In this document: one piece after another, positions 26,579 through 36,287 of the stretch
Position numbering within the stretch: position 1 is the first letter of the stretch
Layout of the letters: every line of letters begins with the position of its first letter
DNA from: Acidobacteriota bacterium
GTDB lineage: Bacteria > Acidobacteriota > Blastocatellia > Pyrinomonadales > Pyrinomonadaceae
Length of the DNA stretch: 64,000 bases
Assembly (NCBI GenBank): GCA_016716435.1
Contig: JADJWI010000008.1
Span: 558,001 to 622,000, forward strand
Direction of reading: 5' to 3'
Program-made: the position numbers and the translations under genes
The notes under the pieces: model-generated
The model's input: the letters and a program-made list of their open reading frames with translations, nothing else
The model's database searches: none
Told to the model about the DNA's origin: nothing

Positions 26579-27646
26579 CTAGTTGTCCGAACGTGTTGTG
26601 GTCCGCTCTTCGGCATAAAGTATCGGAGCAACTTCGGGCCGGTACTGATCGTTGATCTTAATGTATGCGTCCTCGCGAAGCTTGGCGTAAAATTTCTTGT
26701 TGGCCTCGGGAAGCTTTTCTTGAAGGATCGCCATGCGCACCGCATTCTCATCGAAACGGCTTTCATTGCTGGCCGCTGAACGGGCATCGACCCGGAGGAT
26801 CACAACGCCGATCTGATCGATCTCGATCGGGTCTGTATATTCGCCGACCTTTTTGCCCTCGATCGCTTTCGCAAACTTCGCGTCAAGGTCCGCTAACCGG
26901 TATTCCTCAAGCTTTCCGCCGCTCGCCGCAGCATTTGGCCGGTCAGAGGTCTCGCCGACCGTCTTAAGGAAATCCGCACCGCCGCGAAGCTGCTGAACTA
27001 TATCGGTCGCCCTTTGACGAACTGCACCTTCCGAGCGGCCGGCAAACCCAAGAAAGATCTCGCTGAGCGTAACGGTTTCCGGCTTGGTGAACCGCTCTTT
27101 ATTCTTGTTGAAATACTCCTGCAGTTCGCGCGGCGTCGTTTCCCAGTAGACCTTGCGTTGAACATCCTGTTGGATCACCAGTTCACGGGTCACCTGCCGC
27201 CGCCACAGTTCGCGGATGTCGTCCGGATTGACTCCGTTGCGCCGCATTTCGGCGTACAGTGCGTCAAGCGTTTTCAGCTTGTTCTGCTCCATGATCTGAA
27301 GAAAACGCTGGTTCACCGATTGCTCCACCTCACGGTCAATATTCAGTTCCTTGCCGCGTTGGAGAATAAGCTCCTCATTTATCAGCCCGGCGATGAGTTC
27401 GCCCTTTTTTCCAGCGAGTTCCTGTTCGGCCACCTCACGCGTTTTGCCCTGTTCGACGCCCGCATCTACCAGTGACTTTATCTCCTGCTTAACCCTCGAG
27501 AGAGTGATTACGCCTTCATTGACCTGGGCAATGACCTCATCGACCACGCGTTCCTCGGTCTCCTGAGCGAGAGCCGTGCCGGCGGCCGCGAACACCATAA
27601 ATGCTGCAACAAATGCGGAAAGATATCGATTCATTATTGTTTTCAT
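26579..27646 (-). CDS. SurA-like periplasmic peptidyl-prolyl isomerase/chaperone
   Basis: A 355-residue protein with a signal peptide (AFMVFAAAGTALAQ). Residues 30-190 form a SurA_N-type chaperone region (DEVIAQVNEGVITLSRVKQE, LINEELILQRG). The region after about residue 195 is one parvulin (PpiC) domain, with VTLSEIFLGF, GGADFLKTVGETSD and QIGVVILRVD. SurA folds outer membrane beta-barrel proteins in the periplasm, and this genome encodes several. The start at 27646 begins the signal peptide; ATG at 27634 is possible. It lies downstream of mfd on the same strand with a 154-base gap. Confidence 0.88.
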   Translation of the reverse strand: MKTIMNRYLSAFVAAFMVFAAAGTALAQETEERVVDEVIAQVNEGVITLSRVKQEIKSLVDAGVEQGKTREVAEQELAGKKGELIAGLINEELILQRGKELNIDREVEQSVNQRFLQIMEQNKLKTLDALYAEMRRNGVNPDDIRELWRRQVTRELVIQQDVQRKVYWETTPRELQEYFNKNKERFTKPETVTLSEIFLGFAGRSEGAVRQRATDIVQQLRGGADFLKTVGETSDRPNAAASGGKLEEYRLADLDAKFAKAIEGKKVGEYTDPIEIDQIGVVILRVDARSAASNESRFDENAVRMAILQEKLPEANKKFYAKLREDAYIKINDQYRPEVAPILYAEERTTTRSDN

Positions 27647-27800
27647 TGTTCGAACCTGGACTTTTTTGGCTGCTGTCGAGTTTTGATGCCGCAACCGCCC
27701 TTCGGGTTTGTCGCCGTGAAAGACTCGATATCAGAAAAAGCCCGCCATAGCTCAAAATAATACCATTTTCCCGCGAGTTTTTCCGCCGCCGGGCAAGCCT

Positions 27801-30800
27801 TTAACCGCGTATCGACTCAAGGACGTGGCGAACGACCGAAACCGGCTCGAGCCCATTGAGCGGAAAACGCAGGATCCCGGAAGGCGAAAAGCTTACATCC
27901 TCGCCGTTTTCGACCATCGACATAAGTGCATCGGGGTTCACCTTTGCATTCTGGCTGAGCTTAACTGCTGCCCCTTCGGCAACGCGGTCGATCGAAACTA
28001 CACGCATCGATTCGGCCAAACGCCTAAGCGAAGTGAACGCGAGCAGCGACTCGACCGGGTCCGGCAGGCGGCCGTAACGGTCCTCGATCTCATTTCTGAT
28101 CTGCGAAATATCCTCGCCAGAGGCGGCGGCCGATATCCGCTTATAAGTACGAAGCCGCTGCGACGTTTCAGAAATATATTCGTGCGGGATGGCGAGATCG
28201 ATGCCGAGATTGATGTTGACGGGCGTCTCGTCTTCGACCTCCTCGCCGCGGAGTTCGGCGACGGTCCGCTCGAGCATACGCGTATAAAGATCGAAACCGA
28301 GTGCGTCGAGATGGCCTGACTGCTGCCCGCCGAGCAAGTTTCCTGCACCGCGCAGCTCAAGGTCGAGAGCTGCGATGCGAAAGCCCGCACCGAGGTCGGA
28401 GAACTCTCGGATCGCGGCAAGCCGCCGGCGTGCGATCGGCGTCAGTTCAAGCTCGCTAGGTATCAGAAGGTAAGCATAAGCACGCCGGTCCGATCGCCCG
28501 ACTCGGCCGCGGAGCTGATAGAGCTGCGAGAGCCCGTAATTGTCCGCCCGGTTCATCAAAATGGTGTTCGCCCGCGGGATGTCGATGCCGTTTTCGATAA
28601 TGGTCGTCGCGACAAGCACGTCGTATTTAAAATCTACGAAATCGAGCATCACCTGCTCCATCTGCTTCTCGTTCATCTTTCCGTGGCCAATGGCGATACG
28701 GGCCGCGGGGACGATCTTCTGGATCAGGGCACCGATCGAATCGATCGTCTCGACGCGGTTGTGGATGAAAAAGACCTGGCCTTTGCGTGCCATCTCGAGC
28801 TCGATCGCCGAACGGATGACGCTCTCGCCAAACTGCACGACCTGCGTATTGATCGCGAGCCGGTCACGCGGCGGCGTTTCGATGATGGACATGTCGCGGA
28901 TGCCCATCAGAGACATATTCAGCGTCCGCGGGATCGGCGTTGCGGATAAGGTCAGGACATCAACCTTCTTGCGGAGCTGCTTGAGCTTTTCCTTGTGGCC
29001 GACGCCGAACCGCTGTTCCTCATCGACGACGACGAGCCCGAGCTTCGGGAGCTTGACGTCGTTTGAAAGAATCCGATGCGTGCCGATCAAAACATCGACC
29101 TCGCCCTTTTCAGCCTCGGCGACGACGTCAGCTTGCTCCGCCTTCGACCGAAACCGCGAGAGCAATTCGGTCTTGACCGGAAACGCCGCAAACCGCTTGG
29201 TGAATGACTCAAAATGCTGATAAGCAAGGATGGTCGTCGGTGCGAGGATCGCGACCTGTTTGCCGTCCATCACGGCCTTGAATGCCGCACGCATGGCCAC
29301 CTCGGTCTTGCCGTATCCAACATCGCCGACTATCAGCCGGTCCATCGGCCGCGGCGATTGCATATCTTCTTTGACGTCCGCGATCGCCTTCGCCTGGTCC
29401 GGCGTCAGCTCGTATGGAAAGGCATCCTCAAATTCATGCTGCCACGGAGCATCGGGCGAAAATGCGTAGCCCGTGACGAGCTTGCGTTCGGCATATAGCT
29501 TGAGAAGCTCATCGGCCATGTCGCGCATCGCCCGCTTTGCCTTGGCCTTTGTCTTTTGCCAGCCGATCCCACCGAGCTTGTCGAGCGTCGGCGAGACCGA
29601 TTCGCCGGAGGCATACCGCGAGACCAGATCGAGCCGTTCGACCGGAACAAAAAGCTTCGTATCTTCAGCGTAAACGAGCAGCATGAACTCGCGTTCGCCC
29701 GCCGGTGAGGTAATGGTCTGCAGCCCTTCGAACCGGCCGATGCCATGGTCGATGTGAACAACGTAGTCGCCTTGTTTGAGATCGCGAAAATCCGAAATGA
29801 ACGCGCCGACGCGACGCTTGCCGCCCGTACCGCTCGAGCGAACCGAAGGCTGCGGGCGGATGGTGTTGCCAAAGATCTCAGCCTCGGTGATCAGGTCGAT
29901 GCCTTCTTCCGCAACCGAAAACCCGCCGGTAAGGCTGCCGATGCGGACCGTTCCCGCGGGAGCGTCAATGCTGTATTCGCGAAGGATCTCCTCGATCCTC
30001 TCGGCCATGCCGTGTGTCGCCGCCACCATTGATGCCGAGCGACGCTGCTTTAGCTCTTCAACGAATGCCTTGATATCGCCATTGAATTGGCGGGCCGGCG
30101 GAGCGTGGAGAGCCGCCTCGGCTTTGACAGCCGCTGGAGGAAAAAGAAAAAGCGGGGCCGCGGCATCACTTGATTGAGGCAGCGAATGGTTCTCGTCGGT
30201 TGCGGCGGCAGCGAGCCCGAGTGCCCGCATCTCAAGCCGCGGACTGCGTCCGACAAGCTCGCGGAGATGTTCGGGATCAAAGAAAAGCTCGTCCGGACGA
30301 AGCCCGATCTGGCCGGAAGCGGCCGACTCGGCAAAATGCCGGGCGGTGTTTGCGTAGAGCTCTTCGATCGCAGCTTCGGCAAAGACGGGTTCATCGATGA
30401 GCAGAATGTGTTTATCGAGGTGGTCGAGAATGCTCGAGCGGAGCGGGCGGATCAGGGGAAAAAGAAATTCCCAGCCTGAGAACGTCTCGCCGTGCTCGGC
30501 AAATGCGAGCCGGTCGCTAAGGCCGCGGGCAAGCTCAGGCGAAGTGAAACGCTCCTCGGCCTCGGCGGCCCAGAGCCGCATGTCGTCCGGCTCGGCGGCG
30601 AGTTCACGCATCGGGGCGAGATCTACGGCGTTGAGTTTTCCGGTCGAGAGCTGAGTCGCGGGGTCGAAGCTCCGGATCGAATCGACCTCATCGCCGAAGA
30701 AATCGAGGCGAACGGGAAGATCGCGGTCCGGCGGCCAAATATCGATAATGCCGCCGCGAATGGAATATTGCCCGACCGACGTCACCGGATCTTCGCGAAC

Positions 30801-31289
30801 GTATCCAGCAGCGACGAGCCTGTGCGTCAATTTTTCCGGCGGATATTCGCTCCCGAGTTGGAGCTTGCATCCGGACTCGGCGACCTCGGCCGGCGAGACG
30901 ATACGTGCGGCTAAAGCGGTCGCGGATGTGACGAGAATGTCGGGTGTTTCAGACGCAAGCCGCCAGAGCGTTTCTGCCCGCAGCCGTTCGGTGTCCGGAT
31001 GCGGCGAGGCACCGGAATATGGGTCGGTCTCAAAGGCCGGGAAGACCACGATGCTATCGTTGGTTCCGCCAAATTGGTCCGCAAAGAAGGCGAGATTTGC
31101 ATTCCACGTCTCGAGGTCGCGCGTCTCGGGCGTAACTATCACCACCGGACGCCCGATGGCCTTTCGCAATTGGGCGGCGAAATAAGCCTTTGCCGGGATC
31201 GACGTCAGCCCCGAGAGGCAAACGGCATTTGTGCCGCCGCGGATCGCGTCAACAAGGCCTTCAAAAGTTTCCCGATCTTTCTTACTCAT
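27801..31289 (-). CDS. mfd: Transcription-repair coupling factor Mfd
   Basis: A 1162-residue protein of usual Mfd length. The UvrB-like N-terminal module comes first, then the RNA polymerase-interacting domain (LKQGDYVVHIDHGIGRFEGL, about residue 485). A superfamily 2 translocase follows, with Walker A GDVGYGKTEVAMRAAF, Walker B VVVDEEQRFGV, SATPIPRTL and the TRG region YGLSQLYQLRGRVGRS, and a C-terminal TRCF domain. Mfd removes RNA polymerase stalled at lesions and recruits UvrA. The start at 31289 (MSKKDRE) is preferred to an upstream frame to 31349. Confidence 0.97.
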   Translation of the reverse strand: MSKKDRETFEGLVDAIRGGTNAVCLSGLTSIPAKAYFAAQLRKAIGRPVVIVTPETRDLETWNANLAFFADQFGGTNDSIVVFPAFETDPYSGASPHPDTERLRAETLWRLASETPDILVTSATALAARIVSPAEVAESGCKLQLGSEYPPEKLTHRLVAAGYVREDPVTSVGQYSIRGGIIDIWPPDRDLPVRLDFFGDEVDSIRSFDPATQLSTGKLNAVDLAPMRELAAEPDDMRLWAAEAEERFTSPELARGLSDRLAFAEHGETFSGWEFLFPLIRPLRSSILDHLDKHILLIDEPVFAEAAIEELYANTARHFAESAASGQIGLRPDELFFDPEHLRELVGRSPRLEMRALGLAAAATDENHSLPQSSDAAAPLFLFPPAAVKAEAALHAPPARQFNGDIKAFVEELKQRRSASMVAATHGMAERIEEILREYSIDAPAGTVRIGSLTGGFSVAEEGIDLITEAEIFGNTIRPQPSVRSSGTGGKRRVGAFISDFRDLKQGDYVVHIDHGIGRFEGLQTITSPAGEREFMLLVYAEDTKLFVPVERLDLVSRYASGESVSPTLDKLGGIGWQKTKAKAKRAMRDMADELLKLYAERKLVTGYAFSPDAPWQHEFEDAFPYELTPDQAKAIADVKEDMQSPRPMDRLIVGDVGYGKTEVAMRAAFKAVMDGKQVAILAPTTILAYQHFESFTKRFAAFPVKTELLSRFRSKAEQADVVAEAEKGEVDVLIGTHRILSNDVKLPKLGLVVVDEEQRFGVGHKEKLKQLRKKVDVLTLSATPIPRTLNMSLMGIRDMSIIETPPRDRLAINTQVVQFGESVIRSAIELEMARKGQVFFIHNRVETIDSIGALIQKIVPAARIAIGHGKMNEKQMEQVMLDFVDFKYDVLVATTIIENGIDIPRANTILMNRADNYGLSQLYQLRGRVGRSDRRAYAYLLIPSELELTPIARRRLAAIREFSDLGAGFRIAALDLELRGAGNLLGGQQSGHLDALGFDLYTRMLERTVAELRGEEVEDETPVNINLGIDLAIPHEYISETSQRLRTYKRISAAASGEDISQIRNEIEDRYGRLPDPVESLLAFTSLRRLAESMRVVSIDRVAEGAAVKLSQNAKVNPDALMSMVENGEDVSFSPSGILRFPLNGLEPVSVVRHVLESIRG

Positions 31290-31403
31290 TCCAGAAACGC
31301 GCGCACTCCTGACCGGAAAAGGGAACTCGCTCCCCCTGTGTCCGGTCACAATTTAATACGCTGTCTGATCAGGCACCTTAAACCATTCGGTTTTTCAGGC
31401 GAC

Positions 31404-32303
31404 CTACGATCCTTCTGCGGCGTGAGCTTTTTCTTTCACTTCAACGCCACCACGGATATTGACCTCCCGTTGCGGGAAGGGCACTTCAACACCGTGTTCG
31501 CGGAACTTCTTGATTATCGCAAAATTAAGGTTGCTAAGGAAAAGGCCGGGGCGATGGAGCCGTGCACTGCTCCATGCGCGAAGCTCGAAGTTGAGCGAGT
31601 TGTCGCCGAATTCAAGAAGCCTGACCGAGGGCGGCGGGCTGGCCATCACGTCCTCATTCTCATTCGCAGCCTCGACCAACAGCCGCTCGACCAGCTCAAG
31701 GTCCGAGTCGTATGCAACACCAACCGGAACCTTGAACCGAATGGAGCCGCCCTCGAGGCTCCAGTTGATAACGTTCTCAGAGATAAATTTGCTATTCGGG
31801 ACGATGATCGCGATGTTGTCGTTCGTCCGGATGGTCGTGCTGCGGGCTCCGATGTGCGTGACCTCGCCGTGGACGTCATCGACCTCGATGCGGTCGCCGA
31901 CCTTGATCGGCCGCTCGAAAAGGATGATCAGTCCGCTGATGAAATTATTTGCAACATTCTGCAGGCCAAAACCGACACCGATACCAATGGCACCCGCGAG
32001 CACGTTAAGCGTCGTCAGGTCGATACCGATCGTTTGCAGGAGCACCAGGAAACCGATGACGAAGGCGATGTAGCGGACAATGGTCCCGATGGCCTCGCGG
32101 GCACCCATATCGAGCCGCGTCCGCGTAAGCACGCGGTCGATCAACACGCTGCGGAGCTTTGAGGAAAGATAGATAAGAAGCAGCGTGAACGCGAGTATAT
32201 AAACAATGCTGAGCGGCGTGATCTGAGAATTGCCGATAGCAAACAGGTTGTAGTTCAGGAACCGGGAGATCGGATCAAGCTTATCGGCAAGTACTTGCTG
32301 CAT
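31404..32303 (-). CDS. MscS-family mechanosensitive channel
   Basis: A 299-residue channel of the small MscS class. Transmembrane segments are at about residues 25-45 (TPLSIVYILAFTLLLIYL), 68-90 (IVRYIAFVIGFLVLLQTIG) and the pore helix with the Gly/Ala pattern LNVLAGAIGIGVGFGLQNVA. The beta domain (GDRIEVDDVHGEVTHIGARS, DNIAIIVPNSKFI) and the C-terminal alpha/beta domain follow. Such channels open under membrane tension in hypo-osmotic shock. It is divergent from lysS with 127 bases between the start codons. Confidence 0.93.
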   Translation of the reverse strand: MQQVLADKLDPISRFLNYNLFAIGNSQITPLSIVYILAFTLLLIYLSSKLRSVLIDRVLTRTRLDMGAREAIGTIVRYIAFVIGFLVLLQTIGIDLTTLNVLAGAIGIGVGFGLQNVANNFISGLIILFERPIKVGDRIEVDDVHGEVTHIGARSTTIRTNDNIAIIVPNSKFISENVINWSLEGGSIRFKVPVGVAYDSDLELVERLLVEAANENEDVMASPPPSVRLLEFGDNSLNFELRAWSSARLHRPGLFLSNLNFAIIKKFREHGVEVPFPQREVNIRGGVEVKEKAHAAEGS

Positions 32304-32430
32304 CTATTTAACAGTTTAGACCAGCGGGCCGATGACGCCAAATTTCGAGCTTTCCGCCTGCCGCGGATGGTTTTCGTTTGTTATTGATCGGCGGTGGTTT
32401 ATATTAAGGGTTTACGCAAGTTTGAAAGCA

Positions 32431-34116
32431 ATGAACATAACCTCATTTGACGAAATAATTGAACAGAACGACCAGACTGCGGCACGACGCGAGCACCTTG
32501 AGAAACTTAGGGAGCTGGTCGGCAACCCTTACCCAAATAAGTTTGCCCGGAGCCGGCTGTCCGGCGACGAGGACACGATAAAACGCCTTCTCGCGCATCC
32601 GCCGATCGCGGAGATAAACGCAGAAATGCACGCGGTCGTCGCCTCGCTTGGCGAGGGAGAACGGCCGCCGGCTGAAAAAAAGGATGCTCTAAATGAGCGG
32701 TTAAAGGCGCTTGGCAATGTTCGCATCGCGGGCAGGATGGCCGTCCCGCCGCGGGTGATGGGCAAGGCCGCGTTCGTGCATCTTTCGGACGGCATCTCGC
32801 GGCTGCAGGTTTACCTTCGCAAGCAGGACGCCGTCGCCATCAGCAACGCGACCGGCGAAGCGATCCAGGAAGAAGGCAAGGCGTGGGCGGTTTTCGGCTA
32901 CCTTGATCACGGCGATTTCATCGGCGTCGAAGGCTATCTTTTTATTACCAACACCGGCGAGCTTTCGGTGCATGTAGAGAAGCTCCAATTCCTCGCCAAG
33001 GCAATGCTCCCGATGCCGGACAAGATGCACGGCATTGCCGACCCCGAGATCCGCCAGCGGCAGCGATACGCCGACCTGATCGCTTCAAGTTTGCAGGTTA
33101 AGTCGGAACCGCCTGCGTCAGCGGGCGGCCAGGAACTTACCACCAGAGAAGTTTTTGAAAGAAGAGCCAAGCTCATCTCCTCGATCCGCCGATACCTCGA
33201 AGACCATGGCTATATCGAGGTCGAAACGCCGATGCTGACGCCAAAGGCGACCGGGGCCGCGGCAAAGCCTTTCGTAACGCATCACAACGCGCTCGACATC
33301 GACCTTTATGCCCGCATCGCACCAGAGCTCTATCTAAAGCGGCTCGTCGTCGGCGGCTTTGAAAAGGTTTACGAACTCAACCGCAACTTCCGCAACGAAG
33401 GCATCTCGTACAAGCACAATCCCGAATTCACGATGCTCGAATTCTACTGTGCTTACATGGACGTCAACGGCATGATGGACTTCTGCGAGGAACTGCTGCG
33501 GGAGTCTGTGAAAAAGGCGACCGGCGGGTTGGTGATCGAATACGAAGGAAAGACGATCGACTTCAGCAACTTCCGGCGGCTCTCGATGGCAGAGGCCGTG
33601 TCAGAACCCGGAGCGGAAGCGACTGGGCTCTCAGATGCGGCCTTGCTCGAACAATTCGAGAACGATGTTGAACACACGCTCACTCAGCCGACGTTCATTA
33701 TCGATTTTCCGAAATCCATTTCACCGCTTTCAAAAGCTTCGCCGGAGAACCCGCAGATCGCGGAGCGGTTCGAGCTGTTTATCAACGGGATGGAGGTCGC
33801 AAACGGCTTTTCGGAGCTGAACGATCCGCAGGAGCAATACGACCGCTTTGCCGACCAGATGAAGGCCCGCGAAAGCGGTGACGAAGAGGCGATGGTGCTC
33901 GACGAAGATTACATCCGTGCACTCTCCTACGGAATGCCGCCCGCCGCGGGCATCGGCATCGGCATCGACCGCCTTTCCATGCTCCTCACCAACAAACACT
34001 CCATCCGCGACGTCATCATCTTCCCCCACATGCGCCCGGAGCGAAGATCAGCCACAGAGGACACAGAGAGCACAGAGAGCACAGAGAGCACAGAGAGCAC
34101 AGAGAGCACAGAGTAA
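32431..34116 (+). CDS. lysS: Lysyl-tRNA synthetase, class II, with repeat-derived insertions
   Basis: A 561-residue class IIb synthetase: OB-fold anticodon domain (VRIAGRMAVPPRVMGKAAFVHL-like strands at about 95-210) followed by the catalytic core with motif 1 (YIEVETPMLTP), motif 2 (NRNFRNEGISYKHNPEFTML) and motif 3 (GIGIGIDRLSML). It charges tRNA-Lys. The start at 32431 gives MNITSFDEI; 33 more upstream codons are unlikely. Two segments are foreign to the family: about residues 219-236 between RYADLIAS and REVFERR, which contain a palindromic repeat, and a C-terminal tail of Thr-Glu-Ser repeats encoded by a nonamer tract. Both seem tolerated, as the catalytic motifs are intact. Confidence 0.95.
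   Translation: MNITSFDEIIEQNDQTAARREHLEKLRELVGNPYPNKFARSRLSGDEDTIKRLLAHPPIAEINAEMHAVVASLGEGERPPAEKKDALNERLKALGNVRIAGRMAVPPRVMGKAAFVHLSDGISRLQVYLRKQDAVAISNATGEAIQEEGKAWAVFGYLDHGDFIGVEGYLFITNTGELSVHVEKLQFLAKAMLPMPDKMHGIADPEIRQRQRYADLIASSLQVKSEPPASAGGQELTTREVFERRAKLISSIRRYLEDHGYIEVETPMLTPKATGAAAKPFVTHHNALDIDLYARIAPELYLKRLVVGGFEKVYELNRNFRNEGISYKHNPEFTMLEFYCAYMDVNGMMDFCEELLRESVKKATGGLVIEYEGKTIDFSNFRRLSMAEAVSEPGAEATGLSDAALLEQFENDVEHTLTQPTFIIDFPKSISPLSKASPENPQIAERFELFINGMEVANGFSELNDPQEQYDRFADQMKARESGDEEAMVLDEDYIRALSYGMPPAAGIGIGIDRLSMLLTNKHSIRDVIIFPHMRPERRSATEDTESTESTESTESTESTE
33105..33130 (+). repeat. Palindromic repeat inserted in lysS
   Basis: The stretch contains CCGCCTG (33109-33115) and GGGCGG (33123-33128) around CGTCAGC, an imperfect palindrome. 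It encodes PPASAGG within an 18-residue segment that has no counterpart in other lysyl-tRNA synthetases as I know them, where RY(A/V)DLI is followed closely by the REVF helix. Seen in the sequence; the repeat nature elsewhere in the genome needs a search. Confidence 0.6.
34052..34113 (+). repeat. Nonamer tandem repeat at the 3' end of lysS
   Basis: About six copies of the unit CACAGAGAG run in frame through the last codons of lysS and encode a (Ser-Thr-Glu) tail. The stop TAA follows the last unit. A related sequence in inverted orientation lies at 34180-34203 (its complement reads GCCACAGAGCCCACAGAG), so the 3' end of lysS is flanked by inverted copies. The unit length is a multiple of three, so copy-number changes keep the frame. 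Confidence 0.88.
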
Positions 34117-34210
34117 GATCGTTGGACGATGACGATCGGGAATAACATTCCAAATCATTCATTCTCACGTATCTTGCTCCGTGATCTCTGTGGGCTCTGT
34201 GGCAAACCGC

Positions 34211-35278
34211 CTACTTCGTCACGACGTAATACGTGTTCATTGCGTCGTGTTCGAGGTGGTTGATCTGGACGTTTGTGAAACCGGCGTCCTTCATCATTTT
34301 CTCCGCCAGTTCCTCGCCCCACATCGCTCCGAGCCCGTCGCCGCCTTGTGCGAGCGAGACGGTCATGCAGTGCATACACGAAATTGTGTAAAGCCACGGA
34401 GCGACAGGCAGCTCGAGGTTCTTCTCGAGATGCGAAGAACCGGTGATGTCCTGCACCAGATAAACTCCGTCGGGCCTCAAGGCCTGATTGATGCTCCGGA
34501 GCATTCCCGCCGGGTCGGCCTGGTCGTGGATCGCGTCGAACGACGTGATCAGGTCGTACGCCTCGGTCTCGCCGATGTTTGCCGCGTCGCGGACCTCGAA
34601 CCGGACGTTCGTGAGTCCCTTGGCCTTCGCATCTGCGTTTGCCCGGGCGATGCCTTCCTCCGAAAAGTCGTAACCGGCAAAACGGCTGTTCGGGTACTTC
34701 TCGGCGAGGACCGTCATCGCTCGGCCGGAGCCGCAGCCGACGTCGAGCACGTCGATGCCGGCCTCGAGCTTCTCCTTCAACCCCGGAACTAGCGGAATAA
34801 TGTGCGGTTCAAGTGCCGCGACGACCGTCTGAGCACTCTCGGCCGCCATCGCTTCATGGAACCGCGGATATTCCGAATAGGGCACGCCGCCGCCATTGCG
34901 GAAGCTTTCGATCAACTTGTCCTCAACACCGGCAAGGATCGGGACAAACTCCATCGAAGCCGCGAAGTTATAGACGCCGCCGCTCGTCAGGAATGCGGCG
35001 TGCTCGGCCGGAAGCTGATAGGTCTTCGTTTCGGGCGAATAGGTGACGATCTTGCCCGTCACCATCGTGCCGAGCCATTCGCGAACGTAGCGTTCGTTGA
35101 GCCCGGCGGCATCGGCGATCTGCTGTGAGGTCGATGCTGGCAATCCCGCCATCGCTTCAAAAAGCCCGACGCGGTTGCCGATGCTCAAGCCCAGTGCGAT
35201 GGCCGCTTTGTTCAATGTATCGATAAGGCCCTCGGAAAATGCTTCCGCTTTCTGCTGGTTAAAATTGCTGTCTAACAT
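34211..35278 (-). CDS. Class I SAM-dependent methyltransferase with N-terminal winged helix
   Basis: A 355-residue protein of the type of mycobacterial Rv2258c. Residues 15-95 form a winged-helix-like dimerisation region (TSQQIADAAGLNERYVREWLG), and residues 160-300 a Rossmann methyltransferase with motif I VLDVGCGSGRAMTVLA, FAGYDFSEEGI and DLITSFDAIHDQADP. The His/Asp-rich post-motif segment and a cluster CMHCMT near residue 305 are notable. The substrate is unknown. The Shine-Dalgarno site ACAGGAG is well placed. It is divergent from the EamA transporter. Confidence 0.85.
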   Translation of the reverse strand: MLDSNFNQQKAEAFSEGLIDTLNKAAIALGLSIGNRVGLFEAMAGLPASTSQQIADAAGLNERYVREWLGTMVTGKIVTYSPETKTYQLPAEHAAFLTSGGVYNFAASMEFVPILAGVEDKLIESFRNGGGVPYSEYPRFHEAMAAESAQTVVAALEPHIIPLVPGLKEKLEAGIDVLDVGCGSGRAMTVLAEKYPNSRFAGYDFSEEGIARANADAKAKGLTNVRFEVRDAANIGETEAYDLITSFDAIHDQADPAGMLRSINQALRPDGVYLVQDITGSSHLEKNLELPVAPWLYTISCMHCMTVSLAQGGDGLGAMWGEELAEKMMKDAGFTNVQINHLEHDAMNTYYVVTK

Positions 35279-35335
35279 AAATACTCCTGTAAGATAGAGC
35301 GGTCGCGGCGGGAAATGCCCACCGCTGATCGCCGG

Positions 35336-36175
35336 ATGAAAGTTTTCGTACTGACAACCTTTGCTCTCACCGCCTTTGCGTTCAATTCCATTCTTTGCCG
35401 AATGGCGCTCGGCTCGGGCGAGGCCGATGCGGCCGGATTCACGGCGGTCCGTCTGCTTTCCGGAGCTTTGGTTCTTGCCGCGATCCTGCTGCTGCCTGGT
35501 AAGACGCGAAATCCGGCGAAAAACGGCAACTGGCCCTCGGCTTTTTTTCTCTTCGCCTATGCCATCGCGTTTTCATTCGCCTATTTTGGGCTGACCGCGG
35601 CGACCGGTGCGCTGATCCTTTTCGGCTGCGTGCAGATAACGATGATCGCAGCGGCCGTTTTTCGTGGCGAGCGGCCGGCCTTGGGCGAGTGGTTCGGCGT
35701 TCTGGTGGCGTTCTCGGGGCTGGTGTATCTGATGCTGCCGGGTCTTTCGACTCCGCCTTTGGCGAGTGCATTGCTGATGGCGGCGGCGGGCGTTGCCTGG
35801 GGCTTTTATACGCTTCGCGGAAAGGGAAGCACCGACCCGCTGGCCGATACGGCCGGAAACTTCATCCGCTCGGTGCCGATGATCGCTCTTGCGGCCTTGC
35901 CTTTCGCTCTTCAGATCGGGCTTACGTTGCGGGGATTTATGCTGGCAGTGCTTTCCGGAGCCGTCGCCTCGGGCATCGGTTATTGGGCGTGGTATGCCGC
36001 ACTTCGCGACCTTACGGCGACGCGGGCTTCGGTGCTTCAGCTCTCGGTGCCGGCGATCGCCGCTCTTGGCGGCTTCCTCTTTCTCTCAGAATCTGCCGAT
36101 CTCCGGCTGCTCGCAGCGGGCTCGCTGATCCTTGGCGGCATCGGCCTGACCATCTTTTTCAAACCAAAGGCCTGA
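35336..36175 (+). CDS. EamA/DMT family transporter
   Basis: A 279-residue membrane protein with ten hydrophobic segments in two five-helix EamA repeats. The first starts TTFALTAFAFNSILCRMAL; the second begins near ALLMAAAGVAWGFYTLRG and ends ASVLQLSVPAIAALGGFLFLSE, a typical EamA signature. Drug/metabolite transporters of this family export amino acids, nucleobases or other small metabolites; the substrate cannot be predicted. ATG at 35315 is an alternative start that adds seven polar residues; MKVFVL at 35336 begins the first helix directly. Confidence 0.88.
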   Translation: MKVFVLTTFALTAFAFNSILCRMALGSGEADAAGFTAVRLLSGALVLAAILLLPGKTRNPAKNGNWPSAFFLFAYAIAFSFAYFGLTAATGALILFGCVQITMIAAAVFRGERPALGEWFGVLVAFSGLVYLMLPGLSTPPLASALLMAAAGVAWGFYTLRGKGSTDPLADTAGNFIRSVPMIALAALPFALQIGLTLRGFMLAVLSGAVASGIGYWAWYAALRDLTATRASVLQLSVPAIAALGGFLFLSESADLRLLAAGSLILGGIGLTIFFKPKA

Positions 36176-36208
36176 TCTCGGGCGTTTTTCTCACTACAAA
36201 GAATTATT

Positions 36209-36238
36209 TTGACTACTGTTTCATCTATGAGATATAAT
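36209..36238 (+). promoter_or_regulatory. Sigma-70-type promoter of the imuA operon
   Basis: TTGACT (36209-36214) and a perfect TATAAT (36233-36238) are separated by 18 bases, with transcription expected near 36245, about 45 bases before the imuA ATG. Between the boxes lies a short inverted repeat TCAT-CT-ATGA (36221-36230) in the position where a repressor such as LexA could bind. The LexA assignment is inference from the SOS nature of the operon. Confidence 0.75.
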
Positions 36239-36287
36239 CGCACATACGCAAACACCGTCGGGCGGGAAGTGCCGTTGCGGGACCATT

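Noticed and set aside
30999..32162. 387-codon plus-strand frame
   Set aside because: Antisense to mfd and mscS, both of which have clear motifs.
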